Source: Clostridium sp. N3C
GTDB taxonomy: Bacteria; Bacillota; Clostridia; Clostridiales; Clostridiaceae
Length of the DNA: 33,128 nucleotides
Reading direction: 5' to 3'
NCBI RefSeq assembly: GCF_900095445.1
Contig: NZ_FMJL01000044.1
Location: 1-33,128 of the forward strand
The notes below the pieces were generated by a model that was not told the origin of the DNA, searched no databases, and saw only the letters and a program-made list of their open reading frames with translations. How positions within the stretch are numbered: the first letter of the stretch is position 1; each line of letters starts with the position of its first letter. Shown here in pieces: positions 15,626-23,635 of the stretch. The position numbers and the translations under genes were made by a program.

Positions 15626-17322
15626 ATGAAATTGATGAAGATTGAGCAAAAGATTACATTTTTAATTGTTGGTTTTACAATGATAATGTGGGCAATAGAT
15701 GTAAAAGCTGAATCTCTTTTTACAAAAGAAGAGCAAGAATATATAAATAATAACGGTACTATAAAGGCTGTATCCATTGATGGAGTAGCTCCTCTTCAAT
15801 ATTATGATGCAAGTGGCAATGTAAAAGGTATCTCGAAAAATGTTTTAGATTATATATCAGATTTTACAGGATTAAATTTTACATATGAACTGTACGATAC
15901 CATAGATAAAGTTAAAAACTCTGATGGCGATATAATCTTTGGAGTTCTGGAAAGAAATCAATTAAAAAATGTGCCTATGTCCATATCATATCTAAAATCT
16001 GAAACTATATTGTATATTAATTCTTCTGTTAGCTCAAGGGGTTAGAGAATAAAAAATATGCTGCAATAAAAGGTACCCTCTTACCAGAAGGAATAAAGGA
16101 AGAAAATACAATTTATTATAATACACGAAAAGAGTGCATCGAAGCAGTAAATAGAGGAGAGGCTGATTACGGTTATGGAAATGCCTATTCCGTTGATTTT
16201 TATATGTCACAAAATGACTATAAAAATATTATAACGGTTCCGGAAAAAAATGAAACTAGAGCCTATTGCATAGCTATCCTTAACAATGATAAAATACTGC
16301 TTTCTATTATAAACAAAGCTATTTCATCTATTGATGAAGAGTATATGAACACCTTAATTTTAAATGCAGCAACTGAAATCGAGAGAGAAATTACAATGTC
16401 AATGATTTTAGAATTTTACGGCATACACATATTTGTAGCAGTTTGTTTTATAATGATAATATTGTTAATCAGTATTTTTCACAATATTAGGACAAAAAAT
16501 GAAATTAAACTTCAATATGAAGGATATCAAAGGCTATCAAAAACATCAAATGAGTATTTATATGAATATAATGTGAAAACAAAAGGACTGGAACTATCAA
16601 AAAGTTGTATTGATTTATTTGGAGATATTAATAATCTTAGCAAATTAAAAGCTTGTATTAATAAAGCTGTAATGAATAAGGGAAATACTATATTCATCAT
16701 TGAATTGCCTATTGCTAATGGAGAAAAGCGTTTCTTTAAATCTGTTAATTCCTTTTTATACAATGATAAGGGAACGATTTATTCTATGATTGGTAAATTG
16801 GTGGATATTAATGAAGAGGAAGTAGAAAAAAAGGAACTTATCAAACGATCAGAAAGGGATGGGTTGACAGGCATATACAATGCAATTACTACAAGAGATC
16901 TCATTACTGAAAGAATAAAAAGTACAGATTTAAATGAGAAAGATGCTCTTATTATAATAGATTGTGACTATTTTAAAGATATTAATGATACTTATGGTCA
17001 TCTACAAGGGGATAAAGTCTTGATTAACATAAGTAAAGCTCTTACTCAAACCTTCAGAAAAACGGATATTATCGGACGAATGGGTGGAGACGAGTTTTGT
17101 GTATATATGAGCAATATTCCTTCCTCAGATTTTGTTGTTTCAAAGTGTCAGCAATTTAAAGGATTAATTAAAGAGTTAATGATAGGTTCTAATGTTACTG
17201 TAAGTGTGGGAATATCTTTACTAGTGAATGGGGACTCTTATGAGGATTTATTCCAAAAGGCTGACAAGGCACTATATGATGCTAAGAAAAAAGGCAGAAA
17301 TCAAATTCAATTTTTTAAATAG
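15626..17322 (+). pseudogene. Sensor diguanylate cyclase (SBP_bac_3-like sensor + GGDEF), frameshifted
   Basis: One gene split by a single frameshift. The first part (to the TAG at 16043) has a signal/anchor segment and the first half of a periplasmic solute-binding-protein-type sensor (YINNNGTIKAVSIDG...). The next frame continues it without a gap from 16042 (LENKKYAAIKGTLLPEGI...), then a membrane helix (about 16417-16485), a PAS-like linker and a GGDEF domain with the catalytic motif GGDEF intact (17083-17097). The inhibitory RxxD site is RKTD, five residues upstream. One extra G in the GGGG run at 16038-16041 restores a single frame. The ATG at 15626 follows GGTGAT (15616-15621) and is favoured over 15614. 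If intact, it makes c-di-GMP in response to an extracellular ligand. It may be a real mutation or a sequencing indel. Confidence 0.85.
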
Positions 17323-17392
17323 GAGCTGCTGTGTTATTTAATAACATCAGAAAAAGTTAAAATTAAGGATTTAGCCATACATATACATAAAG

Positions 17393-17438
17393 TAGTGCTT
17401 ACATTAGTTTTGTAGGCACTATTTATATATATATATAT
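17393..17438 (+). terminator. Probable terminator of the diguanylate cyclase gene
   Basis: TAGTGCTTACA (17393-17403) pairs with TGTAGGCACTA (17411-17421) with one mismatch and is followed by TTTATATATATATATATA rather than a pure T-run. Confidence 0.6.
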
Positions 17439-17668
17439 AGCAAATTAATTATAAGTGTGAGATAAAAATAACATTCAATGTTACTGCTTGTTAATTGGAT
17501 TAATGAATAAGATAATATAATCAATTGTTTATTAGCATAAAATTGTAAAAAAGTTTAATCATATGCTATTCTATCTTATAGAATTATCTAAAGAATAATT
17601 TTTTATAGAAATTAGAATTTTCTCAAGCAGATGTGTAGACTTACATCAAATCCGTTAATTTAGCCATG

Positions 17669-17697
17669 TTGAAATTCTAGTGAGAGAGGGTTTTAAA
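17669..17697 (+). promoter_or_regulatory. Possible promoter of the acetyltransferase gene
   Basis: TTGAAA (17669-17674) and TTTAAA (17692-17697) are 17 bp apart, 28 bp before the ATG. The -10 is weak. Confidence 0.4.
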
Positions 17698-17725
17698 TAA
17701 AAGCAAAAGTCATTTGGAGGTTTAT

Positions 17726-18172
17726 ATGATTAGAAAAGCAACAATAGCTGATGTGGGCAGAATGGCAGAAATAATTGTATATAATAATCGGAAGTACTAT
17801 TATCCTATTTTTAAAGATATTGAATATTCTTTTCAGGAATTCAATGTCCTATCTGTGGCAGAGCAGTACAGAATGGATGAAAACTTTTTGAAAAATACAT
17901 ACCTATTCCAGGATACTGTAGTAAAGGGATTTATATGCGTAATTGATCAAGAGGTAAAAAAGCTATATGTAGATTCCTTTTTTCAAAATGAAGGAATTGG
18001 GCAGCAACTATTGTTATTTGCCATAAATAATATGAAGGCATCTCATTTATGGGTTTTGGAGAAAAACAAAGGAGCAATACGGTTTTATGAAAGATATGGC
18101 TTTCATCTTGATGGAGAAAGAGCTTTTGAGGAAGGAACTACAGAAGTTCTTCTACATATGGTTCGACTATAA
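17726..18172 (+). CDS. GNAT family N-acetyltransferase
   Basis: This 148-aa acetyltransferase uses acetyl-CoA. The fold landmarks are present: N-terminal MIRKATIADVGRMAEII, the beta-4/alpha-3 acetyl-CoA loop LYVDSFFQNEGIGQQLL (the Q/R-x-x-G-x-G/A motif is QNEGIG) and the beta-5 to C-terminal block VLEKNKGAIRFYERYGF, which is RimI/PhnO-like. The substrate (small amine, antibiotic or protein N terminus) cannot be told. An in-frame TTG lies four codons upstream, but it is part of the TTGGAGG ribosome binding site (17714-17720), which points to the ATG at 17726. Confidence 0.9.
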   Translation: MIRKATIADVGRMAEIIVYNNRKYYYPIFKDIEYSFQEFNVLSVAEQYRMDENFLKNTYLFQDTVVKGFICVIDQEVKKLYVDSFFQNEGIGQQLLLFAINNMKASHLWVLEKNKGAIRFYERYGFHLDGERAFEEGTTEVLLHMVRL

Positions 18173-18222
18173 CCTTGATGAAAAATGACCTGAAGTAAAA
18201 AGAAAGCGGCGCAATGATAAAC

Positions 18223-18258
18223 CCTCCACTATAACACCATACTTTTGATCTGGGTTAT
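18223..18258. promoter_or_regulatory. Dyad element 1, upstream of the double-MerR gene
   Basis: ATAACACCA (18231-18239) and TGGGTTAT (18251-18258) form an inverted repeat around CTTTTGA. The 26 bp at 18223-18248 match the element at 19029-19054 at 21 positions. It lies 23-58 bp before the TTG start of the regulator, so it is a candidate binding site of that regulator. Confidence 0.55.
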
Positions 18259-18280
18259 GCTATATCTAGGAGGTGGTACT

Positions 18281-19024
18281 TTGAAAAGGTATAGAACTGC
18301 TGAAGTTACGGCCATGGTTGGTATACATCCTAATACAGTGCGCTTATATGAGGAATGGGGATTGATTACCAAACCAGAAAGAGAGAAAAATGGATATCGC
18401 ATATTTACAGATTTACATATAATGCAAATCAAACTTGCTCGCACAGCATTCCAAATTGAAATAGTGCAAAATGGCTTAAGAAAAAAGATTATTGAAGTGG
18501 TGAAAACTACCGCTGCCTGTGATTTTGACAGAGCTATTTTGATTACAAGGGAGTATTTGGCTCAATTGCAAGAAGAACGTTGTAATGCAGAGGAAGCCAT
18601 TAAAAATGTTTATGATATTTTATACAGAAATGAAGGTAGTAATATACTTGCCATGAAAAGAAAGGAAGTATCGGAATATCTGAATATTTCCATGGACACA
18701 TTGCGAAACTGGGAAATGAATGGATTAATTCAAATCAAGAGGAAGGAGAATGGCTACCGAGTGTACACAAATGATGATATTAAAAGATTAAAAATTATCC
18801 GTTCACTAAGGTGCGCCAACTATTCCCTTCAATCAATTTTAAGTATGCTACAACAGTTATCCCAAAATGCCAATACAGATATACGGAGGGCTTTAAATCC
18901 CCCAAAGGCAGATGATGATATTGTTTATGTCTGTGACAGACTAATCCTATCCTTAAATGCTGCCGAAGAAAATGCACGGAAAATTATTGATATGCTAAAT
19001 GAAATGAAAAGATTATTTAAATAG
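18281..19024 (+). CDS. Transcriptional regulator with two MerR domains in one chain
   Basis: Regulator of 247 aa containing two MerR-type winged-helix domains. The first is at about 2-65 (RYRTAEVTAMVGIHPNTVRLYEEWGL, ENGYRIFT) and the second at about 125-195 (MKRKEVSEYLNISMDTLRNWEMNGL, ENGYRVYTNDDIKRLKIIRSL). A helical linker joins them, and a C-terminal helix follows. Classical MerR proteins have one such domain and dimerise, so this could act as a built-in pseudo-dimer. The start is TTG at 18281 with AGGAGGTG at 18268-18275; the open frame further upstream has no such site. It probably controls the ABC operon that follows after 73 bp and perhaps itself, through the related dyads before each gene. 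Confidence 0.9.
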   Translation: MKRYRTAEVTAMVGIHPNTVRLYEEWGLITKPEREKNGYRIFTDLHIMQIKLARTAFQIEIVQNGLRKKIIEVVKTTAACDFDRAILITREYLAQLQEERCNAEEAIKNVYDILYRNEGSNILAMKRKEVSEYLNISMDTLRNWEMNGLIQIKRKENGYRVYTNDDIKRLKIIRSLRCANYSLQSILSMLQQLSQNANTDIRRALNPPKADDDIVYVCDRLILSLNAAEENARKIIDMLNEMKRLFK

Positions 19025-19028
19025 AAAG

Positions 19029-19075
19029 TCTCCATTATACCACCAGTCTTTTGAAGGGTGGTATTCTTTTATTTG
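19029..19075. promoter_or_regulatory. Dyad element 2 between regulator and ABC genes; may double as a terminator
   Basis: ATACCACC (19037-19044) and GGTGGTAT (19057-19064) form a perfect 8-bp inverted repeat with CTTTTGA in the loop, followed by a T-rich stretch (to 19075). Compared with element 1, ATAAC/GTTAT became ATACC/GGTAT, so both arms changed together. This could be the regulator's operator for the ABC genes, a terminator of the regulator gene, or both. Confidence 0.55.
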
Positions 19076-19097
19076 ATAAGAATAAGGAGGCGATGAA

Positions 19098-19823
19098 ATG
19101 GAAGAAGTAATCAAAGTTCAACAGCTGACAAAAAACTATGACAATGTTACTGCAGTGGATAATATTAGCTTAACTGTAGAAAAGGGTACGGTTTTCGGCT
19201 TGCTAGGACCTAATGGTGCAGTTAAGAGCACTACCATTGAATGTATTCTAGGAACAAAGGAAGCTGATGAAGGACAAGTATCCATCCTTGGATATAATCC
19301 TAAAAAGCACAGGGTAAAGCTCTTTCAAAAAGTCGGTGTTCAGTTTCAAGAAAGTGATTATCAGCCTGAAATTAAGGTTTCAGAGCTGTGTGAAGAAACC
19401 GCTGCTCTATACAAAAACCCTGTAGACTGGAGGGAGCTGTGCAGACAATTTGGGATAGGTAGCAAAATAAAAAATCCTGTGAAAAGCCTCTCTGGCGGCG
19501 AAAGACAAAGATTGTTTATTGTTCTTGCTCTTATTCCCACTCCAGAAGTTGTATTTCTCGATGAATTGACTACAGGACTTGATGCAAAAGCAAGGCGAGA
19601 TGTATGGAAAATACTATCTTCTTTGAAGGAGAAAGGCTTAACTGTTTTCTTGACTTCTCATTTTATGGATGAGGTGGAAGCCCTATGTGATAAGATATGT
19701 ATTCTAAAAAAAGGTAAAGTAGCTTTTTATGGCACAGTGGAACAAGCTAAGGTAGTAAGTGGCTGCGAAAAATTTGAGGATGCCTATTTAGTATTATCCG
19801 GACAGGAGGTTGATGAGGAATGA
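19098..19823 (+). CDS. ABC transporter ATPase with altered Walker A
   Basis: ATPase subunit of an ABC-2 drug exporter, 241 aa. The signature LSGGE (131-135), Walker B VVFLDE (151-156) and the switch H188 are normal. The Walker A loop reads GPNGAVKST (37-45): V42 (GTT, 19221-19223) replaces the glycine that precedes the lysine and is nearly invariant in P-loops. The Pro after the Walker B DE is Leu (DELTTGLD), which I believe occurs in relatives and is probably harmless. If the valine is real, ATP binding or hydrolysis should be badly impaired. A single G-to-T change explains it. AAGGAGG precedes the ATG, and the stop overlaps the permease start by 4 bp. The dyad element upstream suggests control by the double-MerR protein. 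Confidence 0.9.
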   Translation: MEEVIKVQQLTKNYDNVTAVDNISLTVEKGTVFGLLGPNGAVKSTTIECILGTKEADEGQVSILGYNPKKHRVKLFQKVGVQFQESDYQPEIKVSELCEETAALYKNPVDWRELCRQFGIGSKIKNPVKSLSGGERQRLFIVLALIPTPEVVFLDELTTGLDAKARRDVWKILSSLKEKGLTVFLTSHFMDEVEALCDKICILKKGKVAFYGTVEQAKVVSGCEKFEDAYLVLSGQEVDEE

Positions 19824-20563
19824 AATTATTTTTCGTATTATTAAAGAACGAACTAAAACTGAACATCAGAAATATGAATATGGTTATTTTTGCTGTTATT
19901 ATGCCTTTGGTTGTTCTCTTGATTCTTGGACTTTTGAATGGAACAAAGCCTGCCTCTGATGGAGTAGATTATACATTTATGGAGCAATCCTTTGGTGCTC
20001 TTTGCGCCATTTCTATCTGTGCCGGAGGTCTTATGGGTTTACCACTTTTAGTATCGGAGTATAGGGAACGTAAAATTCTTAAACGATTTAAGGTTACCCC
20101 TGTTAGTCCTATAAAACTCTTAGTTGTTGAATTAGTCATTTATATAATTTATTGTTTGGTATCTTTAATTACCTTGATTCCTATGTTAATGATATTCTAT
20201 AAAGGAACTATTCACGGATCATGGCTAGCCTTTTTAGGCAGCTGGCTCCTTACTATGATATCCACCTTAAGTATTGGAATGATGGTAGGAGGTATTGCTA
20301 AAGATACCAAGATAGCCAGCGTTATAGCAAGTTTGTTGTACTTTCCTATGTTAATTTTCTCTGGAACCACCCTTCCTTTTGAAAAAATGCCAGAAGCTAT
20401 GCAAAAAATTGTGAGTATGTTTCCATTAACACAAGGTATTCAATTAATGAAGGCAACCTTTCTAGGTTTGTCAGTGGATAATATAAAAGTACCTCTTATT
20501 GTGATGATAACAGTAACAGTATTGTGTACGGGGATTTCTGTGAAGTGTTTTAAATGGGAATAG
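19820..20563 (+). CDS. ABC-2 type transporter permease
   Basis: This 247-aa membrane subunit has about six helices. The family layout is clear: an N-terminal LLKNELKLNIRNMN, a first helix (FAVIMPLVVLLILG), an extracytoplasmic loop, the helix LCAISICAGGLMGLPLLVSEYRERK with the EYRERKILKRFKVTPVSP coupling segment, then FSGTTLPFEKMPEAMQKI before the last helices, the ABC2_membrane block typical of drug/daunorubicin-type exporters. It is translationally coupled to the ATPase gene and followed by a strong terminator, closing a regulator-ATPase-permease module. Confidence 0.92.
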   Translation: MKLFFVLLKNELKLNIRNMNMVIFAVIMPLVVLLILGLLNGTKPASDGVDYTFMEQSFGALCAISICAGGLMGLPLLVSEYRERKILKRFKVTPVSPIKLLVVELVIYIIYCLVSLITLIPMLMIFYKGTIHGSWLAFLGSWLLTMISTLSIGMMVGGIAKDTKIASVIASLLYFPMLIFSGTTLPFEKMPEAMQKIVSMFPLTQGIQLMKATFLGLSVDNIKVPLIVMITVTVLCTGISVKCFKWE

Positions 20564-20593
20564 TAAAGAAAACTTAAAAAAGTTAAATGTATT

Positions 20594-20634
20594 TAAACCC
20601 TCCCTGTGTTTTTAGAAAGCACCGGGAGGGTTTA
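20594..20634. terminator. Strong bidirectional terminator between convergent operons
   Basis: TAAACCCTCCC (20594-20604) is a perfect inverted repeat of GGGAGGGTTTA (20624-20634). It lies between the plus-strand ABC permease and the minus-strand MFS gene and can serve both. Confidence 0.88.
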
Positions 20635-20672
20635 TTATGGGGGAAATTGGATATGGCGTTGATTAAATTGAT

Positions 20673-21980
20673 TTATACATCCTTCATTGCCTTATGCTTA
20701 TAGACTATAAATGCTATGATTAAAAGATAAGCACCAGATAGGAAATATAAGACATAGGCAGGTATAATATCTACTATAATTCCAGCACCAATAATGCCAA
20801 GGGGCGCAAGGCTGGAGGAGAGCATATATTGAACTCCCATAACCCTGCCAAGCAGATGTTTTGGTATGGCTCTTTGCATAACAATGGTTAAGGGTAAATC
20901 ACCCATAACAAGAAAGAATGAAAATAGCAAGGATGTTACCATATATATAACAAAGGATATATAAATGTTCAGACTTCGAAATATTGATAGGGCAGGAATG
21001 CCCATACATATCATTGATAATCCCATTCCTATAAAGCTTATGGTTAAACTTTTTCGTTTCTTTTCCTTCTCAGGAAGCTTTCCGATTAATATGGCTGAAA
21101 ATAACATTCCTACAGAAAATGTGCCCTCAATAAAACCATATTGAGTAGAAGACATTCCTATTGTATTATTAAGTAAAAATGGGAAAACTACTGAAAAAAT
21201 TGAGCTAATTAAGAGATTAAAAGTCATTGAAACAGGAATTATCAACAATAGAAATTTTATTGATTTAATACACTGGTATACTTCCTTAAAGTCAGAAACA
21301 AGAGTTTTTAAACTTATACTACTAGATACACTTTTATCTTTTTGGCTGCTGTTCAGGTTGAAATCTATAAAGAGTTCAGAAATGGCAGATAGAATAAAGG
21401 ATATTCCATTCACTAAGATAATTAGCTTTATAGATATAAAACCGAAAAATACTCCGCCAAGGATTGGACCAAGTATCTGGCAGCCAGAATCAATTGCCTT
21501 ATTATAGGAATTAATAGTTACAAGCTTTTTATCAGTAACCAGATTAGGAATGGCAGTAGAAAAACAAGTGTTAAAAAAGGTACTGATTACTGCAAGTATA
21601 AAGTTTGCCGCATATATAAATGATAATTTAAAACCAAAGAGAAGGCTAATACTAAAAAGAAAGATGAGAACCATTCCACTTAAAAAATCTAAACCAACAA
21701 TCATTTTCCTTTTACTGACACGATCTGATAAAGACCCTGCTATGGGACTAAAAATTACTCTTGGTAAGGTTCCTACCAGAATGCTAAGAGCAAAGCTAGA
21801 TCCTGACCCTGTGACTTTTAAGATGTATAAGGATACTGCATAGGAGTAAATATAAGTAGCTAAATAGGATACTGTTTTCCCAGCTGAAAATAAAGTTAAA
21901 TTTAACTTCTCTTTTGTTTCTATTGTTTGGTCTAATATAGTTTCTTTGCTAGCTATTTCGGTAGAAGTATAACATTCCAT
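20673..21980 (-). CDS. MFS family drug exporter
   Basis: A 435-aa major facilitator protein with twelve predicted helices in two halves and a charged central loop (about 205-225). Motif A is recognisable as GSLSDRVSKRKMI after helix 2. Overall it resembles macrolide/multidrug MFS pumps such as MefA-type proteins, the same branch as the truncated gene at the left edge. AAAGGAGGAG lies just upstream of the ATG on the minus strand. It is transcribed divergently from an XRE-TPR regulator, and near-identical palindromes sit at both starts, so expression is probably controlled by that regulator. Confidence 0.92.
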   Translation of the reverse strand: MECYTSTEIASKETILDQTIETKEKLNLTLFSAGKTVSYLATYIYSYAVSLYILKVTGSGSSFALSILVGTLPRVIFSPIAGSLSDRVSKRKMIVGLDFLSGMVLIFLFSISLLFGFKLSFIYAANFILAVISTFFNTCFSTAIPNLVTDKKLVTINSYNKAIDSGCQILGPILGGVFFGFISIKLIILVNGISFILSAISELFIDFNLNSSQKDKSVSSSISLKTLVSDFKEVYQCIKSIKFLLLIIPVSMTFNLLISSIFSVVFPFLLNNTIGMSSTQYGFIEGTFSVGMLFSAILIGKLPEKEKKRKSLTISFIGMGLSMICMGIPALSIFRSLNIYISFVIYMVTSLLFSFFLVMGDLPLTIVMQRAIPKHLLGRVMGVQYMLSSSLAPLGIIGAGIIVDIIPAYVLYFLSGAYLLIIAFIVYKHKAMKDV

Positions 21981-22001
21981 ATGATTTCTCCTCCTTTAAA
22001 T

Positions 22002-22059
22002 AAGTTTAATTAAATTTAACTTATATATACAGTTTATGGGTTTATGCTTCTTTTGTCAA
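22002..22059 (-). promoter_or_regulatory. Promoter and operator of the MFS gene
   Basis: On the minus strand TTGACA (22059-22054) and TAAACT (22036-22031) are 17 bp apart. Downstream, AAGTTTAATTAAATTTAACT (22002-22021) is a near-palindrome that would lie in the early transcript, where a bound repressor blocks elongation or initiation. Confidence 0.6.
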
Positions 22060-22104
22060 TAGAAAAATTTAATTATAATAAACTTTTATCTTCAGATGCT
22101 TGGG

Positions 22105-22133
22105 TTGAAAGTTTAATTAATTTGAACTATAAT
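22105..22133 (+). promoter_or_regulatory. Promoter and operator of the XRE-TPR regulator gene
   Basis: TTGAAA (22105-22110) and TATAAT (22128-22133) have a 17-bp spacer. The spacer holds AGTTTAATTAATTTGAACT (22110-22128), the partner of the palindrome at the MFS promoter. This points to coordinated auto- and cross-regulation. Confidence 0.72.
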
Positions 22134-22162
22134 AATACTATATAAATAGGGAGGGTTATCCA

Positions 22163-23473
22163 ATGACGCAAAAATTAGGTGATAAAATAAAACTGTTAAG
22201 AAAAGAATTAAATATGACTCAATCAGAATTAGCAGGGAATGAAATGACGAAAAGTATGCTAAGCCAGATTGAGAACAATAGCGCCATGCCTTCCATGAAG
22301 AACCTCCAGTACCTGGCGGCAAGACTTGGAAAGCCAGTATCCTATTTCTTAGAAAATGATACGGAAGAGAAAAATCAGTTTTATGAAGAAATTCAAGAAA
22401 AATTAAGAAAGGCCTCTGATAAGGAAGCTGAAGGTAGGGTTCAGGAAGCTTTGACTATTCTTAATGATATAGAAAAAAATTACAACATGGATAAAAACAG
22501 TAAGCATTATGCAGATTTTTTATCCAAATATGGAGAATGCCTCATGGACATAAATGAGGTTAGAGAAGGAAAAGAGAAGCTTCAATTAGCGGTTGAAATC
22601 TATAAAAAACAATATTTATTTATTGAAGCGGCTAAAACTTATCAGCTTTTAATTGGGGAACCATGGACAAAGTTTGATTATGAAGCCTGTCTAAGAATAC
22701 TAGATGAATCACAAGACATTTATGAAAAGTCTATAAGTAAGGATTATTCTTTCGAGATAGAATCACTGTATCTAAAATCTCTTTTTCATGCTGGACTTGA
22801 TCAGTTAGAAGAGAGTGTTGAAGTAACAAAAAGGGCCATAAATATTTCCAAGCGTACGGGAATATATTATCGTTCCGATGAGTTGTATAAAAATTTAGCT
22901 ATATCTGGTTTGTTTATGAATCAACTTGAGAACTTTGATAAATACATAGAGAAAGCTTTACTATTTGCTACTTTTACAGACAATAAAAAGATTCAAGCCA
23001 GTGTGGAGAGTGTTATAGCTCTAAAGTGTAATCAGGAAGGAGAACCGGAAAAAGCTTTAGAGCACCTTAATAAAGCCATTGGATTATATGAGATAACCAT
23101 GCCTATTATTTATTCACAGTTAGTTGTAACCTATTATTTGTTGGAAAGGTATGAAGAGGCTTTGGAGACTATTCAGCATATTATTTTCCCTAAATATGCA
23201 CTTTTCAAATACGATTATCTTTCCTTCTGGAAATACAGAATCTATGAAGGATTATCCTTGAGCAAACTTGGAAGGTATGATGAAGCGCTCCAGGCGGTGG
23301 AGGAAGGTATCAAAAAGCTTCAGGTAGTAGGCATATCAAAGACGTTATCTGAGGCTTATAGTGCATTAAGTGAAATCTATTCAGAGGCTAAGGATTTTGA
23401 AAAAGCATTTTCTGCGTTAAAGAAGTCCAATGAGATTAATGATGCAGCAACTAGGAATAGGCTATATTATTAA
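22163..23473 (+). CDS. XRE family regulator with TPR repeats (RRNPP-like architecture)
   Basis: This 436-aa regulator has an N-terminal helix-turn-helix (about 5-60: LGDKIKLLRKELNMTQSELAG, MTKSMLSQIENN, NLQYLAARLGKPVSYFL). About 370 residues of tandem TPR-like helical hairpins follow (for example EPEKALEHLNKAIGLYE and GRYDEALQAVEEGIKKLQ). This is the build of PlcR/Rgg-like peptide-sensing regulators and of other XRE-TPR repressors. No small secreted signal-peptide gene is visible next to it, so peptide control is not shown; it could instead sense a drug or a protein. It probably regulates the divergent MFS pump and itself through the paired palindromes. It has its own GGGAGG site. Confidence 0.9.
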   Translation: MTQKLGDKIKLLRKELNMTQSELAGNEMTKSMLSQIENNSAMPSMKNLQYLAARLGKPVSYFLENDTEEKNQFYEEIQEKLRKASDKEAEGRVQEALTILNDIEKNYNMDKNSKHYADFLSKYGECLMDINEVREGKEKLQLAVEIYKKQYLFIEAAKTYQLLIGEPWTKFDYEACLRILDESQDIYEKSISKDYSFEIESLYLKSLFHAGLDQLEESVEVTKRAINISKRTGIYYRSDELYKNLAISGLFMNQLENFDKYIEKALLFATFTDNKKIQASVESVIALKCNQEGEPEKALEHLNKAIGLYEITMPIIYSQLVVTYYLLERYEEALETIQHIIFPKYALFKYDYLSFWKYRIYEGLSLSKLGRYDEALQAVEEGIKKLQVVGISKTLSEAYSALSEIYSEAKDFEKAFSALKKSNEINDAATRNRLYY

Positions 23474-23635
23474 TTAGTCCTACATATATGAGTAATATTT
23501 ACTGTAAAAAGGTGCATAGTTTATATTCGGTTTATATTTTATCAATATAATATTTTTTGACTTATGCTATGCTTTAAATTTGCTATTTGCGCCTTTTAAA
23601 AATATATGTATAAATAAAGGAGAATGTAATGAATT

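Larger units (their letters stand above)
17323..17713. other. 391-bp AT-rich intergenic region
   Basis: It holds a hairpin TGTTATTTAATAACA just after the cyclase gene, the terminator at 17393-17438 and the promoter at 17669-17697, both listed separately. No protein- or RNA-coding signal was seen in the rest. Confidence 0.5.

Noticed and set aside
15257..15649. 130-codon open frame on the minus strand in the cyclase leader
   Set aside because: It runs across a terminator and a good plus-strand promoter, lacks a ribosome binding site and has low-complexity content.
16036..16045. Programmed -1 frameshift in the diguanylate cyclase
   Set aside because: AAGGGGT is not a canonical slippery heptamer, and no downstream stem-loop or pseudoknot is obvious; a simple indel is more economical.
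22163..23473. Quorum-sensing peptide gene paired with the XRE-TPR regulator
   Set aside because: The only nearby short frame (20 codons from about 23495) has no ribosome binding site or signal-peptide character.
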